This document shows, in pieces, positions 24,420-31,863 of a stretch of DNA of 50,809 nt. Numbering within the stretch: the first letter of the stretch is position 1; each line of letters starts with the position of its first letter. The DNA comes from Clostridia bacterium. GTDB lineage: Bacteria > Bacillota > Clostridia > Oscillospirales > CAG-272. The notes under the pieces are model-generated. The model was not told the DNA's origin and made no database searches. It worked only from the letters and a program-made list of their open reading frames with translations. The position numbers were made by a program, and so were the translations under genes. The DNA lies in assembly GCA_017452895.1 (NCBI GenBank), contig JAFTLE010000014.1:1-50809 (forward strand), in the 5' to 3' direction.

Positions 24420-26150
24420 TCAGTCTCTGACCTTGATGTGCACCTCACGCAGCTGCTGCTCGGTAACCTCGCCGGGGGCACCCATCATCAGATCTTGCGC
24501 GTTGCCATTTAAAGGGAACGCGATGACGTCACGGATGGTCTCCTCCTCGGCGATGAGCATGATCATTCTGTCAACGCCGGGTGCCATACCTGCGTGGGGC
24601 GGTGCACCGTAGGAGAATGCGGTGTAAAGCGCACCGAACTTCGCCTTCACGTCCTCCTCGCCGTAGCCTGCGATCTCGAACGCCTTTTTCATGATCTCGG
24701 GGTTGTGGTTGCGTACAGCACCCGAGGAAAGCTCAACACCGTTGCAGACGATATCGTACTGGTATGCGAAGATCTCGAGAGGATCCTTGTTAAGAAGTGC
24801 ATCCATACCGCCCTGAGGCATCGAGAAGGGGTTGTGGGTGAAGTCGATCTTATTGGTCTCCTCGTTCAGCTCGTACATCGGGAAGTCAACGATGAAGCAG
24901 AACTCGTAGGAGTCGCGGCGGATGATATCAAGCTCACGGCCAAGCCAGGTTCTGATCTCACCTGCCAGACGGTTGACAACGGCGGGCGCATCGCAGATGA
25001 AGAAGAGGGTCTCCCCTTCCTTGATGCCGACGAGTGCGGTCAGCTCTGCCTTCTGCTCCTCGGAGAGGAATTTTGCGATCGGGCCCTTGTATTCCCCGCC
25101 GTTTAAGGTGAGATAACCGAGACCCTTCATACCGATGCTCATTGCGAACTTGAGCGATTCCTCAAAGAACTTCTTGGACTTGCCTGCGCAGTCGGCAACG
25201 ATACCGCGGACAGGCTTGCCCTTGAAGAGCGGGAAATCAACGCCCGCAAAGAAGTCGGTCAGATCCTCGATGATGAGGGGGTTACGCAGATCGGGCTTAT
25301 CCGAGCCGTATTTCATCATTGCGTCGGCAAAGGTGATACGGCGGAAGGGCGGCTTCGAGACCTCCTTCCTTGTGAACTCCTTGAAGGTGTTGTAGATGAC
25401 GGTTTCAGCCACCTCGAAAACATCCTCCTGCGTTGCAAAGGACATCTCAAAGTCGAGCTGGTAGAATTCTCCGGGGGAACGGTCCTGACGGGCATCCTCA
25501 TCACGGAAGCAGGGGGCGATCTGGAAGTAACGGTCAAAGCCCGACGCCATCAGAAGCTGCTTGAACGGCTGGGGTGCCTGCGGCAGAGCGTAGAACTTGC
25601 CCTTATGCTTTCTGCTGGGAACGAGGTAATCGCGTGCACCCTCGGGCGAGGATGCGGTCAGAATGGGAGTCTGGATCTCCATAAAGCCGAGATCCTCCAT
25701 CTGACGGCGCAGATAGCTCAAAATTCTCGAGCGCAGAACGATGTTATCGTGGATCTTTCTGTTGCGAAGGTCAAGATAGCGGTACTTGAGTCTGACCTCC
25801 TCACGCGTCAGAGTCGACGCGTCGATCTCAAAGGGCAGACCGAGCTGACAGGGGCCAAGCACCTCAATGCGTGCGGCACGCAGCTCAACGAGACCCGTTG
25901 CAAGCTTCGGGTTGACGGTATCCTCGTCTCTTTTGGTAACCTCTCCCTCAACCAGAACGACGGTCTCCTTCGTGATGCCCTTCAGCATGCTGTCGTCGGA
26001 AAATACGATCTGCGTGATGCCGTAGTGGTCGCGCAGGTCGACGAAGAGAACGCCGCCGTGGTCACGAACGGTCTCGATCCAGCCCGTCAGAACCGCGCTT
26101 TTACCGATATGCTCAATGCCGAGCTCGTTACAGGTGTGTGTTCTTAACAT
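24420..26150 (-). CDS. aspS: aspartyl-tRNA synthetase, probably non-discriminating (Asp/Asn)
   Basis: This 576-aa bacterial-type class II synthetase has an N-terminal OB fold (GKSAVLTGWIETVRDHGG), motif 2 around FRDEDARQDRSPGEFYQLDFEMSF, a GAD insertion domain, and motif 3 GAPPHAGMAPGVDRMIM. His31 in RDHGG matches the histidine reported for non-discriminating AspRS of Pseudomonas and Helicobacter. E. coli, which discriminates, has Leu there. It would charge both tRNA-Asp and tRNA-Asn, and GatCAB would then amidate Asp-tRNA(Asn). GGAGG precedes the ATG at 26150. It is the first gene of the operon and is preceded by a T-box leader. Confidence 0.96.
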   Translation of the reverse strand: MLRTHTCNELGIEHIGKSAVLTGWIETVRDHGGVLFVDLRDHYGITQIVFSDDSMLKGITKETVVLVEGEVTKRDEDTVNPKLATGLVELRAARIEVLGPCQLGLPFEIDASTLTREEVRLKYRYLDLRNRKIHDNIVLRSRILSYLRRQMEDLGFMEIQTPILTASSPEGARDYLVPSRKHKGKFYALPQAPQPFKQLLMASGFDRYFQIAPCFRDEDARQDRSPGEFYQLDFEMSFATQEDVFEVAETVIYNTFKEFTRKEVSKPPFRRITFADAMMKYGSDKPDLRNPLIIEDLTDFFAGVDFPLFKGKPVRGIVADCAGKSKKFFEESLKFAMSIGMKGLGYLTLNGGEYKGPIAKFLSEEQKAELTALVGIKEGETLFFICDAPAVVNRLAGEIRTWLGRELDIIRRDSYEFCFIVDFPMYELNEETNKIDFTHNPFSMPQGGMDALLNKDPLEIFAYQYDIVCNGVELSSGAVRNHNPEIMKKAFEIAGYGEEDVKAKFGALYTAFSYGAPPHAGMAPGVDRMIMLIAEEETIRDVIAFPLNGNAQDLMMGAPGEVTEQQLREVHIKVRD

Positions 26151-26195
26151 AGATTCATCCTCCATAATTTACGCGTTAAACGGCGTGGCATATAA

Positions 26196-26436
26196 ACAAA
26201 AAACCTCCGCCCCGACATGGGACGAAAGCCAAAACCTCCGCGATACCACCCAAATTGACCGCAAAAACGGTCCACTCAAACATCTTGACGCGATGAACGT
26301 GCGGTTCTACTCACCATACAGCTTTCTTCCGCCAGCTCCGAAGTGTTTTTCTCACGGTTCCGAATACTGTCCTTTCACCTTACGACAGCTCTCTGCAAAC
26401 GGTTCGCCACGATACTCTCTTCATCCATGCTTTTAC
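26196..26436 (-). promoter_or_regulatory. T-box leader of aspS-gatCAB, specifier apparently AAC (Asn)
   Basis: The minus strand carries the T-box TTTGGGTGGTATCGCGG (26238-26256) and a terminator stem of 11 pairs (26229-26203) followed by TTTTTT. Stem I elements AGAGAGTA, GCAGAGAGC and GGTGAAAG lie upstream. Aligned with the valS leader in this window, where GTC precedes ACTTC, the triplet here is AAC (26347-26345) before ACTTC. That would sense uncharged tRNA-Asn rather than tRNA-Asp. A T-box on the transamidation operon of Clostridium acetobutylicum is known to sense tRNA-Asn and tRNA-Glu. Confidence 0.88.
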
Positions 26437-26442
26437 GCAGTA

Positions 26443-26471
26443 ATACTACCATATTACTACCGAATTGTCAA
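26443..26471 (-). promoter_or_regulatory. sigma-A promoter of the aspS T-box operon
   Basis: On the minus strand TTGACA, 17 bp, TAGTAT. Transcription would start near 26436. Confidence 0.85.
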
Positions 26472-26625
26472 TAGTTTTTTCACTTTTTACTTTAATTATT
26501 TTACAAACAGTCGTGAAATATATGATTTATACTGCTTTTTAGTAAAGGAAATATTTACATTTTATTCACACAATGCGCATGTGAAACACTTATAATAATC
26601 TAAAATGTAGTAAAGGGGTGAGCGT

Positions 26626-27363
26626 ATGCTCGAGCTGAACCGTGACGGTTTTTACGAATATCTCTACGCCGCGTTTGCGCGTAACGGACTTTCACAGCTG
26701 TTGACCGAGGAGCGCGCTTCCCTTTTTTTTCGTCTCACCGAGCATATGCTTACCGAAAACGAGCATTACAATCTGACGGCGATCAAGGAGCCACAGAAGA
26801 TCATAGATCTGCACTACGTGGATTCGCTGATGGGACAGGCGAATATCCCAAGCGGCGCACGCGTGCTTGACGTTGGCTGCGGTGCGGGCTTTCCGAGTTT
26901 GCCGCTTGCCATCTGTCGCCCCGATCTTTCGATCACGGCGCTCGATTCAACGGCGAAGCGCACGGCGTACGTTTCGGCGACCGCGGCGCTTTTGGGGCTG
27001 ACCAATCTCGGGGTACTGACGGCACGTGCCGAGGATGCAGCGAAAACCGAGCTGCGCGAATCCTTTGACGTTGTGACCGCCCGCGCGGTTGCGGCACTGC
27101 CCGTGTTATCCGAGCTTTGTCTTCCCTTCGCACGCCCCCACGGTATTTTCCTTGCGATGAAGGGGCGCGGTGCAAAGGAGGAGCTGGACGCGGCAACGCG
27201 CGGCATCACGAGGCTTGGTGGCAAAATCGAAGCGATCCTGCCGCTGACGGTCAAGCGGCCTGAGGAGATACTGGAGCATACGGCAATCCTCGCACGGAAA
27301 GTGCAAAAAACGCCCGACCTCTACCCGCGCAATTATTCTGCCATTGTTAAAAAACCACTGTAA
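26626..27363 (+). CDS. rsmG: 16S rRNA (guanine-527-N7)-methyltransferase
   Basis: This 245-aa SAM-dependent methyltransferase modifies 16S rRNA G527. It has the RsmG core YNLTAIKEPQKIIDLHYVDS, the SAM motif VLDVGCGAGFPSLPLAI and FDVVTARAVAALPVLSEL. AAAGGGGTG lies upstream of the ATG. In many Firmicutes it sits directly after mnmG and before noc. Here mnmG is missing from the window and three unrelated loci separate rsmG from noc. A decayed aldolase follows on the same strand. Confidence 0.95.
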   Translation: MLELNRDGFYEYLYAAFARNGLSQLLTEERASLFFRLTEHMLTENEHYNLTAIKEPQKIIDLHYVDSLMGQANIPSGARVLDVGCGAGFPSLPLAICRPDLSITALDSTAKRTAYVSATAALLGLTNLGVLTARAEDAAKTELRESFDVVTARAVAALPVLSELCLPFARPHGIFLAMKGRGAKEELDAATRGITRLGGKIEAILPLTVKRPEEILEHTAILARKVQKTPDLYPRNYSAIVKKPL

Positions 27364-27378
27364 AGAAGCACTATAAAG

Positions 27379-27735
27379 ATGAACACAATGGAGAAAAGAT
27401 CTACGACCTCGGTCTGATCCCCGTTGTTAAGATCAAGCCCCCGAAAAGGCTGTGATGGCAATGCTCGCGAAGCCCTTTGGTCTGCCGCTCGAGACGACCT
27501 CGAAGGGCTACTTTGCAGGCAAGGAATTTGAGATCCTGAACGCACCCATCCGCGGCACCTACGGACACGTCGCGATCTCGACCAACTTCGTTGACCGCGC
27601 GATCGCGTACTTCAAGCGCATGGGCGTTGAGTTTGACGAATCGACCGTGACCTACGGCGCGAAGGGCAAGCCGAATTTCATCGACTTCAAGGATGAGATC
27701 TCCGGCTTTGCATTCATCTGGTTGCGACGAAATAA
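27379..27735 (+). pseudogene. remnant of a KHG/KDPG aldolase with C-terminal extension
   Basis: The start (27379-27450) encodes pieces of a KDPG aldolase N-terminus (IYDLGLIPVVKIK) interrupted by a small insertion and an apparent single-base loss that leads to TGA. The sequence then jumps to the C-terminal extension found on clostridial KDPG aldolases (GTYGHVAISTNFVDRAIAYF, KRMGVEFDESTVTYGAKGKP), so about 140 codons of the barrel are gone. Near 27711 one further base is missing. Restoring it gives GFAIHLVATK and a stop at 27733-27735. Three independent lesions show a dead gene, not a sequencing slip. It belonged to the Entner-Doudoroff or uronate pathway. Confidence 0.8.
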
Positions 27736-27748
27736 AATAAAAAACATA

Positions 27749-27785
27749 AACGGGACGGAAAATATCCGTCCCGTTTTGTTTTATT
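27749..27785. terminator. terminator shared by the aldolase remnant and hpf
   Basis: AACGGGACGGA pairs with TCCGTCCCGTT. TTGTTTTATT follows on plus and an interrupted T-rich run on minus. It touches the hpf stop codon. Confidence 0.85.
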
Positions 27786-28311
27786 CTTCCGAGGGGGTGA
27801 TAAGTCCGTAGTCGCCGTCGCGGCGCTTATAGACGACCGAGGGGTCGCCGCTTTCCGCATCAAGGAATACGAAGAAGTCGTGCTCGAGCAGGTTCATTTG
27901 CAGAATTGCCTCCTCGGGGGACATCGGCTTGAAGGGGAAGGATTTGCGGCGGATCTTGAATTCGGTCTCCTCCTCCACGTCGATATCGGTCAGCTGACCG
28001 AAGTCAATGAGGGTCGTGTCGCGGAGCTGACGCTGGAGTCTGGTTTTATTCTTACGGATCTGGCGCTCGAGCGATTCGATCGCCTCGTCCATTGCGTTAT
28101 TGAAGGTATCCGAGCGCTCCTCACTGCGAAAGAGGGTGCCGCCCTGCCTAATGGTGATCTCGATAATCTCTTTGTCGTGCCGTGCGCTGAAGGTTACGAA
28201 CGCCTCTGCAAGATCGCCGAAAATACGGTCAAACTTGGAGAGCTTGCGCGCCGCCATCTCCTTCTGCGATTCTCTGACTGTTAACTGTCTGCCGGTTACT
28301 GTAATCTTCAT
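27781..28311 (-). CDS. hpf: long-form ribosome hibernation promoting factor
   Basis: This 176-aa protein drives 100S ribosome dimer formation in stationary phase. The N-terminal RaiA-type domain (MKITVTGRQLTVRESQKE, KLSKFDRIF) covers about residues 1-100. After a charged linker comes the C-terminal dimerisation domain (VRRKSFPFKPMSPEEA-like, then LLEHDFFVFLDAESGDPSVV). That makes it the long form typical of Firmicutes. The promoter region shares a 29-bp block with the promoter of the XRE gene at 28798-29667 (25 of 29 identical). Confidence 0.95.
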   Translation of the reverse strand: MKITVTGRQLTVRESQKEMAARKLSKFDRIFGDLAEAFVTFSARHDKEIIEITIRQGGTLFRSEERSDTFNNAMDEAIESLERQIRKNKTRLQRQLRDTTLIDFGQLTDIDVEEETEFKIRRKSFPFKPMSPEEAILQMNLLEHDFFVFLDAESGDPSVVYKRRDGDYGLITPSEE

Positions 28312-28797
28312 CGTTTGTCTGCCTTTCCGAAACGGAATATGCTTTCTCCGTTTCTGTCTTTATTATAACACATCTTTTCCAAAAAGGGAATACTTTTATT
28401 GCATTTTCTATAAAAAAATTTATTTTTAAAGTGTATTTTAGTGCAGTTCGCCACATGTTTACAGTTTTTGGCAAAAAACAGGGCTTTTCTCAATCTTTGA
28501 GAAAAGCCCATGTTTGATAAAGGCTCGTCGGATTTGGGGTGAGCAAAGGAAAACACCGCAGTGCGGTGTTTTTCAGAAGCGATACCCCATCAAGCAAGGA
28601 GTGCGTCAAACCGCCGCTTGGGCGGTGAAGGCGGACAACTATGCGACTGGGGAGGGCAAAGTTATGGCATTCAATATTTGGAGAAATTCGTTAGAATTTC
28701 AACCTTAATACTTTTTCAAATGATTGCAAAGCGTAATAGAGTCAATTATCTATTGCTCTTTTCGCCATTTTCGGTTTTTCCCAAAGATGACAACCTT
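28312..28797. other. gene-free stretch with several hairpins
   Basis: No convincing coding region is present. It holds the hpf promoter block (28358-28386, minus strand TATAAT). There is a 13-bp perfect hairpin, GGGCTTTTCTCAA/TTGAGAAAAGCCC (28481-28509), with a T-run on minus. A palindrome, AAAACACCGCAGTGCGGTGT, spans 28550-28573. Two further stems are ACCGCC/GGCGGT (28602-28618 region) and GAAATTC/GAATTTC (near 28683-28700). The first two could terminate the upstream minus-strand XRE gene, but they lie over 200 bp beyond its stop. The rest may be remnants of a lost gene or a structured intergenic element. Confidence 0.5.
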
Positions 28798-29667
28798 TCA
28801 GTTTTCGGGAAGCCCCGATATGTAGATGCCGCAGAACATACCCGCAAGCGGAAAGATGATCCAAGTCGGATGCCAAACACGGAAGATCAGACCGACGAAC
28901 AGGTAGGCGATCGTTGAAAGGATCAACGCAGTCGAGCAAACGCGCCCCGTCAGATCCCAGCGGTTACGCGCTCGCTTCTCAGGATCGCGGTGATAATACT
29001 CACCGTTGAGGACTCCGAAAAACACGAAAAGGAACGCGGAAAGAGCGATCAGCGCGAAGGTACCCGCGACGACGGCATGATCGTCAAGCAGAAGAAGCTC
29101 CTTTGCCGCGAAGATCCAGAACACCGAAAGCGCGAGGAGCAGCAAGGCAAGCAGAATGAAAAGGCGGAAGATCACTCCAAAGCGGCGGATCCGCTTTGCA
29201 TCGGTCGGTGCGACCACCAGATGACGGAATAAAAACCACGAGTAGCGCAAGCCCGCAACGGTTGCCGTTGCCATTGCGACGAAGAAAAGCACCGCAAACA
29301 AAACGGTACGCTGAAGCGAATAAAAATCGTCAACGTTAAAGAAAAGATACGCAGCGGCACCGAGGAAAAGTGCGCTGACGGCGATCGCCATCAAAAGTGC
29401 GAAGCGGCGTACGCGCTTGAAAAAGAGCTTGTCCTCTGCGATCGGCAGAAGCTCGGGGGTAATGTTCGGAATACGTCCGTTGATCAGATCCTTGATCCCG
29501 ATGTTAAAAAGATCTGCCATGATCTGCAGCTGCTCGTGCGTCGGCTGGACCTGATCGTTTTCCCAGGTCTCGATCTCACCCGTTTCTATATTCAGATGGC
29601 TTGCAAGCTCCTCTTGCGAAAGGGCGAGACTCTCCCGCATTTGCTTGATTGCTTTGCCAAGTGTCAT
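28798..29667 (-). CDS. XRE-family HTH protein with membrane domain
   Basis: A 289-aa protein. Residues 1-60 form an XRE helix-turn-helix (LGKAIKQMRESLALSQEELA...SHLNIETGEIETWENDQVQP). A hydrophobic region from about 88 to the end contains six or so membrane helices. It is probably a membrane-tethered transcription regulator or sensor. The signal and targets are unknown. It lies downstream of noc with a 66-bp gap. Its promoter (TAAAAT -10) is embedded in a 29-bp block nearly identical to the one upstream of hpf. Confidence 0.8.
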   Translation of the reverse strand: MTLGKAIKQMRESLALSQEELASHLNIETGEIETWENDQVQPTHEQLQIMADLFNIGIKDLINGRIPNITPELLPIAEDKLFFKRVRRFALLMAIAVSALFLGAAAYLFFNVDDFYSLQRTVLFAVLFFVAMATATVAGLRYSWFLFRHLVVAPTDAKRIRRFGVIFRLFILLALLLLALSVFWIFAAKELLLLDDHAVVAGTFALIALSAFLFVFFGVLNGEYYHRDPEKRARNRWDLTGRVCSTALILSTIAYLFVGLIFRVWHPTWIIFPLAGMFCGIYISGLPEN

Positions 29668-29733
29668 ATTATCACCTCTTTACACCTTTATTTTAACACA
29701 TCCTTTCAGAAAAGTCCATATTTTTTTCGATTT

Positions 29734-30561
29734 TTATTGCGGCCTTCGGATTCTGATCAAAAGATCGACTCCGTCCTCGCTCTCCTCCTTTTTGCAGGTT
29801 GCCGAAACACCCGCGCGCCGCATCGTTGCAACGGCACGGTCGATGCTGTTGTAAAAGAGACGCAGATCGCGGAGCGCACCTACTCTAATACGCGCGTGCG
29901 GATGCGGCTGCTCTGTTTTTTTCATAAGCTGACGCTCTACGTATTCCTCGGTCGCGGCAACGTTGAGTCCGTGGCGGCGGATATGACCGATCGCCGCCGT
30001 GCGTTCGGATTCGGGAAGCCTTAACAGCGCACGCGCGTGCCGCTCGGAGAGCTCCCCCTCCAGGATCATTTGCCGTTGCTCGGTATCAAGGCGTAAAAGG
30101 CGTAGCTTGTTGGCGACGTAGGATTGGCTGACCGACAGTCGCTCCGCGATTTGCTCCTGCGTCAGCAGATATTCGCGGAGCAGGGCGAGAATTGCCGTTG
30201 CCTCCTCGAAAAAATCGAGGTCGCGGCGTTGCAGATTTTCAATAATGGCAAGCTCGGCGCTCTCACGCTCCCCCGCCGCGATCAGCACGCAGGGGACTCG
30301 CAGAAAGCCCGCCTGCCTTGCCGCACGCAAACGGCGCTCGCCTGCGATCAGCTCGTATCGCCCCGCACCGCAAAGACGCACGGACAGTGGCTGTAGGATC
30401 CCATAACGGCGGATACTGTCGGCAAGGGCGTCGATCGCCTCTTTCTCGAAGCTTTGGCGCGGCTGCGCGGGATTTGGAAGGATAGAGTCGATCGGCAAAA
30501 ACAGGATCTCTCGGTTGGCAAATTTTTGTTCTTTGGTTTCACTTTTAGTCTTAAAAAGCAT
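29734..30561 (-). CDS. noc: ParB-family nucleoid occlusion protein Noc
   Basis: This 275-aa DNA-binding CTPase-type protein has the ParB N-terminal domain: LPIDSILPNPAQPRQSFEKE, then YELIAGERRLRAARQAG and ENLQRRDLDFFEEA. A central HTH (LTQEQIAERLSVSQSYVANKLRLLRL) and a C-terminal dimerisation region follow. In Bacillus, Noc is encoded next to rsmG and blocks division over the nucleoid, whereas Spo0J/ParB is paired with parA/soj. No parA is present here and rsmG is 3 kb away, so noc is the better name, though chromosomal parB cannot be excluded. The start is at 30561, with AGGGAG upstream. Confidence 0.78.
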   Translation of the reverse strand: MLFKTKSETKEQKFANREILFLPIDSILPNPAQPRQSFEKEAIDALADSIRRYGILQPLSVRLCGAGRYELIAGERRLRAARQAGFLRVPCVLIAAGERESAELAIIENLQRRDLDFFEEATAILALLREYLLTQEQIAERLSVSQSYVANKLRLLRLDTEQRQMILEGELSERHARALLRLPESERTAAIGHIRRHGLNVAATEEYVERQLMKKTEQPHPHARIRVGALRDLRLFYNSIDRAVATMRRAGVSATCKKEESEDGVDLLIRIRRPQ

Positions 30562-30627
30562 ATGTAACACTCCCTTCTCCGCTATGTTAACACAAAAGGA
30601 GAAAAAAAGCGGTCGCAACCTGCTGTC

Positions 30628-30666
30628 AAAAAAGAAAAAAGGAACACCGCGCTTGGCATTCCTTTT
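30628..30666 (-). terminator. terminator of proA-thiI
   Basis: On the minus strand AAAAGGAATGCC pairs with GGTGTTCCTTTT (12 pairs including G-U), followed by TTCTTTTTT. Confidence 0.85.
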
Positions 30667-30672
30667 GTTTTT

Positions 30673-31863
30673 TTAACGGTAGCTGTCGTAGATCAGCCGT
30701 GTTTCGGTATACATCGTGGCGTACGCCTCGTCAAGCAGGGTCTCAAAATCAACCTTGCAAAGCTCTGCCATCACCTTTTCACGGTCGGGGTTGGTGCGGG
30801 GGTGGCGGGGCGTGAAAACGGTACAGCAATCCTCATAGGGCAGAATCGACGTCTCAAAGGTGTCGATCATACGGGCAATGCTGACGATCTCCTCCTTGTC
30901 CATTCCGATGCAGGGACGGAAGACGGGCATATTCACAACGCTGTCGGTAACGGTGAGCGCCTTCATCGTCTGGCTGGCGACCTGACCGAGGCTTTCACCC
31001 GTAATGAGGGCCTCACAGCGGTACTGCTTGGCACAGCGCTCGGCAAGCGTCATCATAAAGATACGCAGAAGCAGAGTGAAATAGTCCTCCTCACACTTAT
31101 CGCGCAGCTCCTCTTGAATATGCGTCAGCGAGATAACGTGCACGTGCATGCGTGAGGTGTAGGCGCAGAGCTTGTCGGCAAGCTCCATGACCTTTTCCTT
31201 TGCCGCCTCGCTGGTGTAGGGGTAGCTTTCAAAATGCAAGCCCTCGATCTCGACGCCGCGCTTCGCCATCATAAAGCCCGCAACGGGGCTGTCAATACCG
31301 CCGGAAAGCAGAAGCAGTCCGCGCCCGCCCGAGCGGATCGGCATACCCCCGACACCCTTTTGCTGATCGGCGTGAATGTATGCGGCACGGTCACGCACCT
31401 CAACGCGGATCATGGATTCTGGGTGATGCAGATCGACGCGCAGTCCCTTGACGGTGGCAAGCAGAACGCCGCCGACCTCTGCCGCGATCTCGGGCGACTT
31501 CAGCGGGAAGGTTTTGTCACTGCGCTTTGCATCGACGCGGAAGGTCCGCTTCCCCGCCATACACGCGGGCAGATATTCCCTTGCCGTTTGCAGAATGGCA
31601 TCCATATTCTTTTCGGTGACGGCGGCGCGTCCGACGCCAACGATGCCAAAGACCCGCTTTGCCGCCTCAAACATTCCGTCAAGATCGCAGGTGTCATCCT
31701 GCGGCTCGATATACAGCGCACTTTGCGCATGGGTAACCTGAAAATTTCCGTACGCGTGCGCGCGCTTTTTGATCTCCTTCAGAAGAAGTGACTCAAAGGA
31801 GGCGCGGTTTGCGCCCTTCAAGACGATCTCTCCGTATTTACAAAGAATGACTTCCTTTATCAT
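30673..31863 (-). CDS. thiI: tRNA 4-thiouridine synthetase ThiI
   Basis: This 396-aa enzyme adenylates U8 of tRNA and transfers sulfur to make 4-thiouridine. It is also linked to thiazole synthesis. An N-terminal ferredoxin-like/THUMP region (about 1-165) is followed by the PP-loop ATP site LLLLSGGIDSPVAGFMMAKR. ALITGESLGQVASQT and a C-terminal PYEDCCTVF follow. The C-terminal rhodanese domain of E. coli ThiI is absent, as in Bacillus, so a dedicated cysteine desulfurase would have to deliver sulfur directly. None is adjacent. The ATG overlaps the proA stop (ATGA). Confidence 0.95.
   Translation of the reverse strand: MIKEVILCKYGEIVLKGANRASFESLLLKEIKKRAHAYGNFQVTHAQSALYIEPQDDTCDLDGMFEAAKRVFGIVGVGRAAVTEKNMDAILQTAREYLPACMAGKRTFRVDAKRSDKTFPLKSPEIAAEVGGVLLATVKGLRVDLHHPESMIRVEVRDRAAYIHADQQKGVGGMPIRSGGRGLLLLSGGIDSPVAGFMMAKRGVEIEGLHFESYPYTSEAAKEKVMELADKLCAYTSRMHVHVISLTHIQEELRDKCEEDYFTLLLRIFMMTLAERCAKQYRCEALITGESLGQVASQTMKALTVTDSVVNMPVFRPCIGMDKEEIVSIARMIDTFETSILPYEDCCTVFTPRHPRTNPDREKVMAELCKVDFETLLDEAYATMYTETRLIYDSYR

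Noticed and set aside
28514..28708. 64-codon plus-strand frame in the gene-free stretch
   Set aside because: It runs through the palindromes, lacks a ribosome site and matches no family I know.
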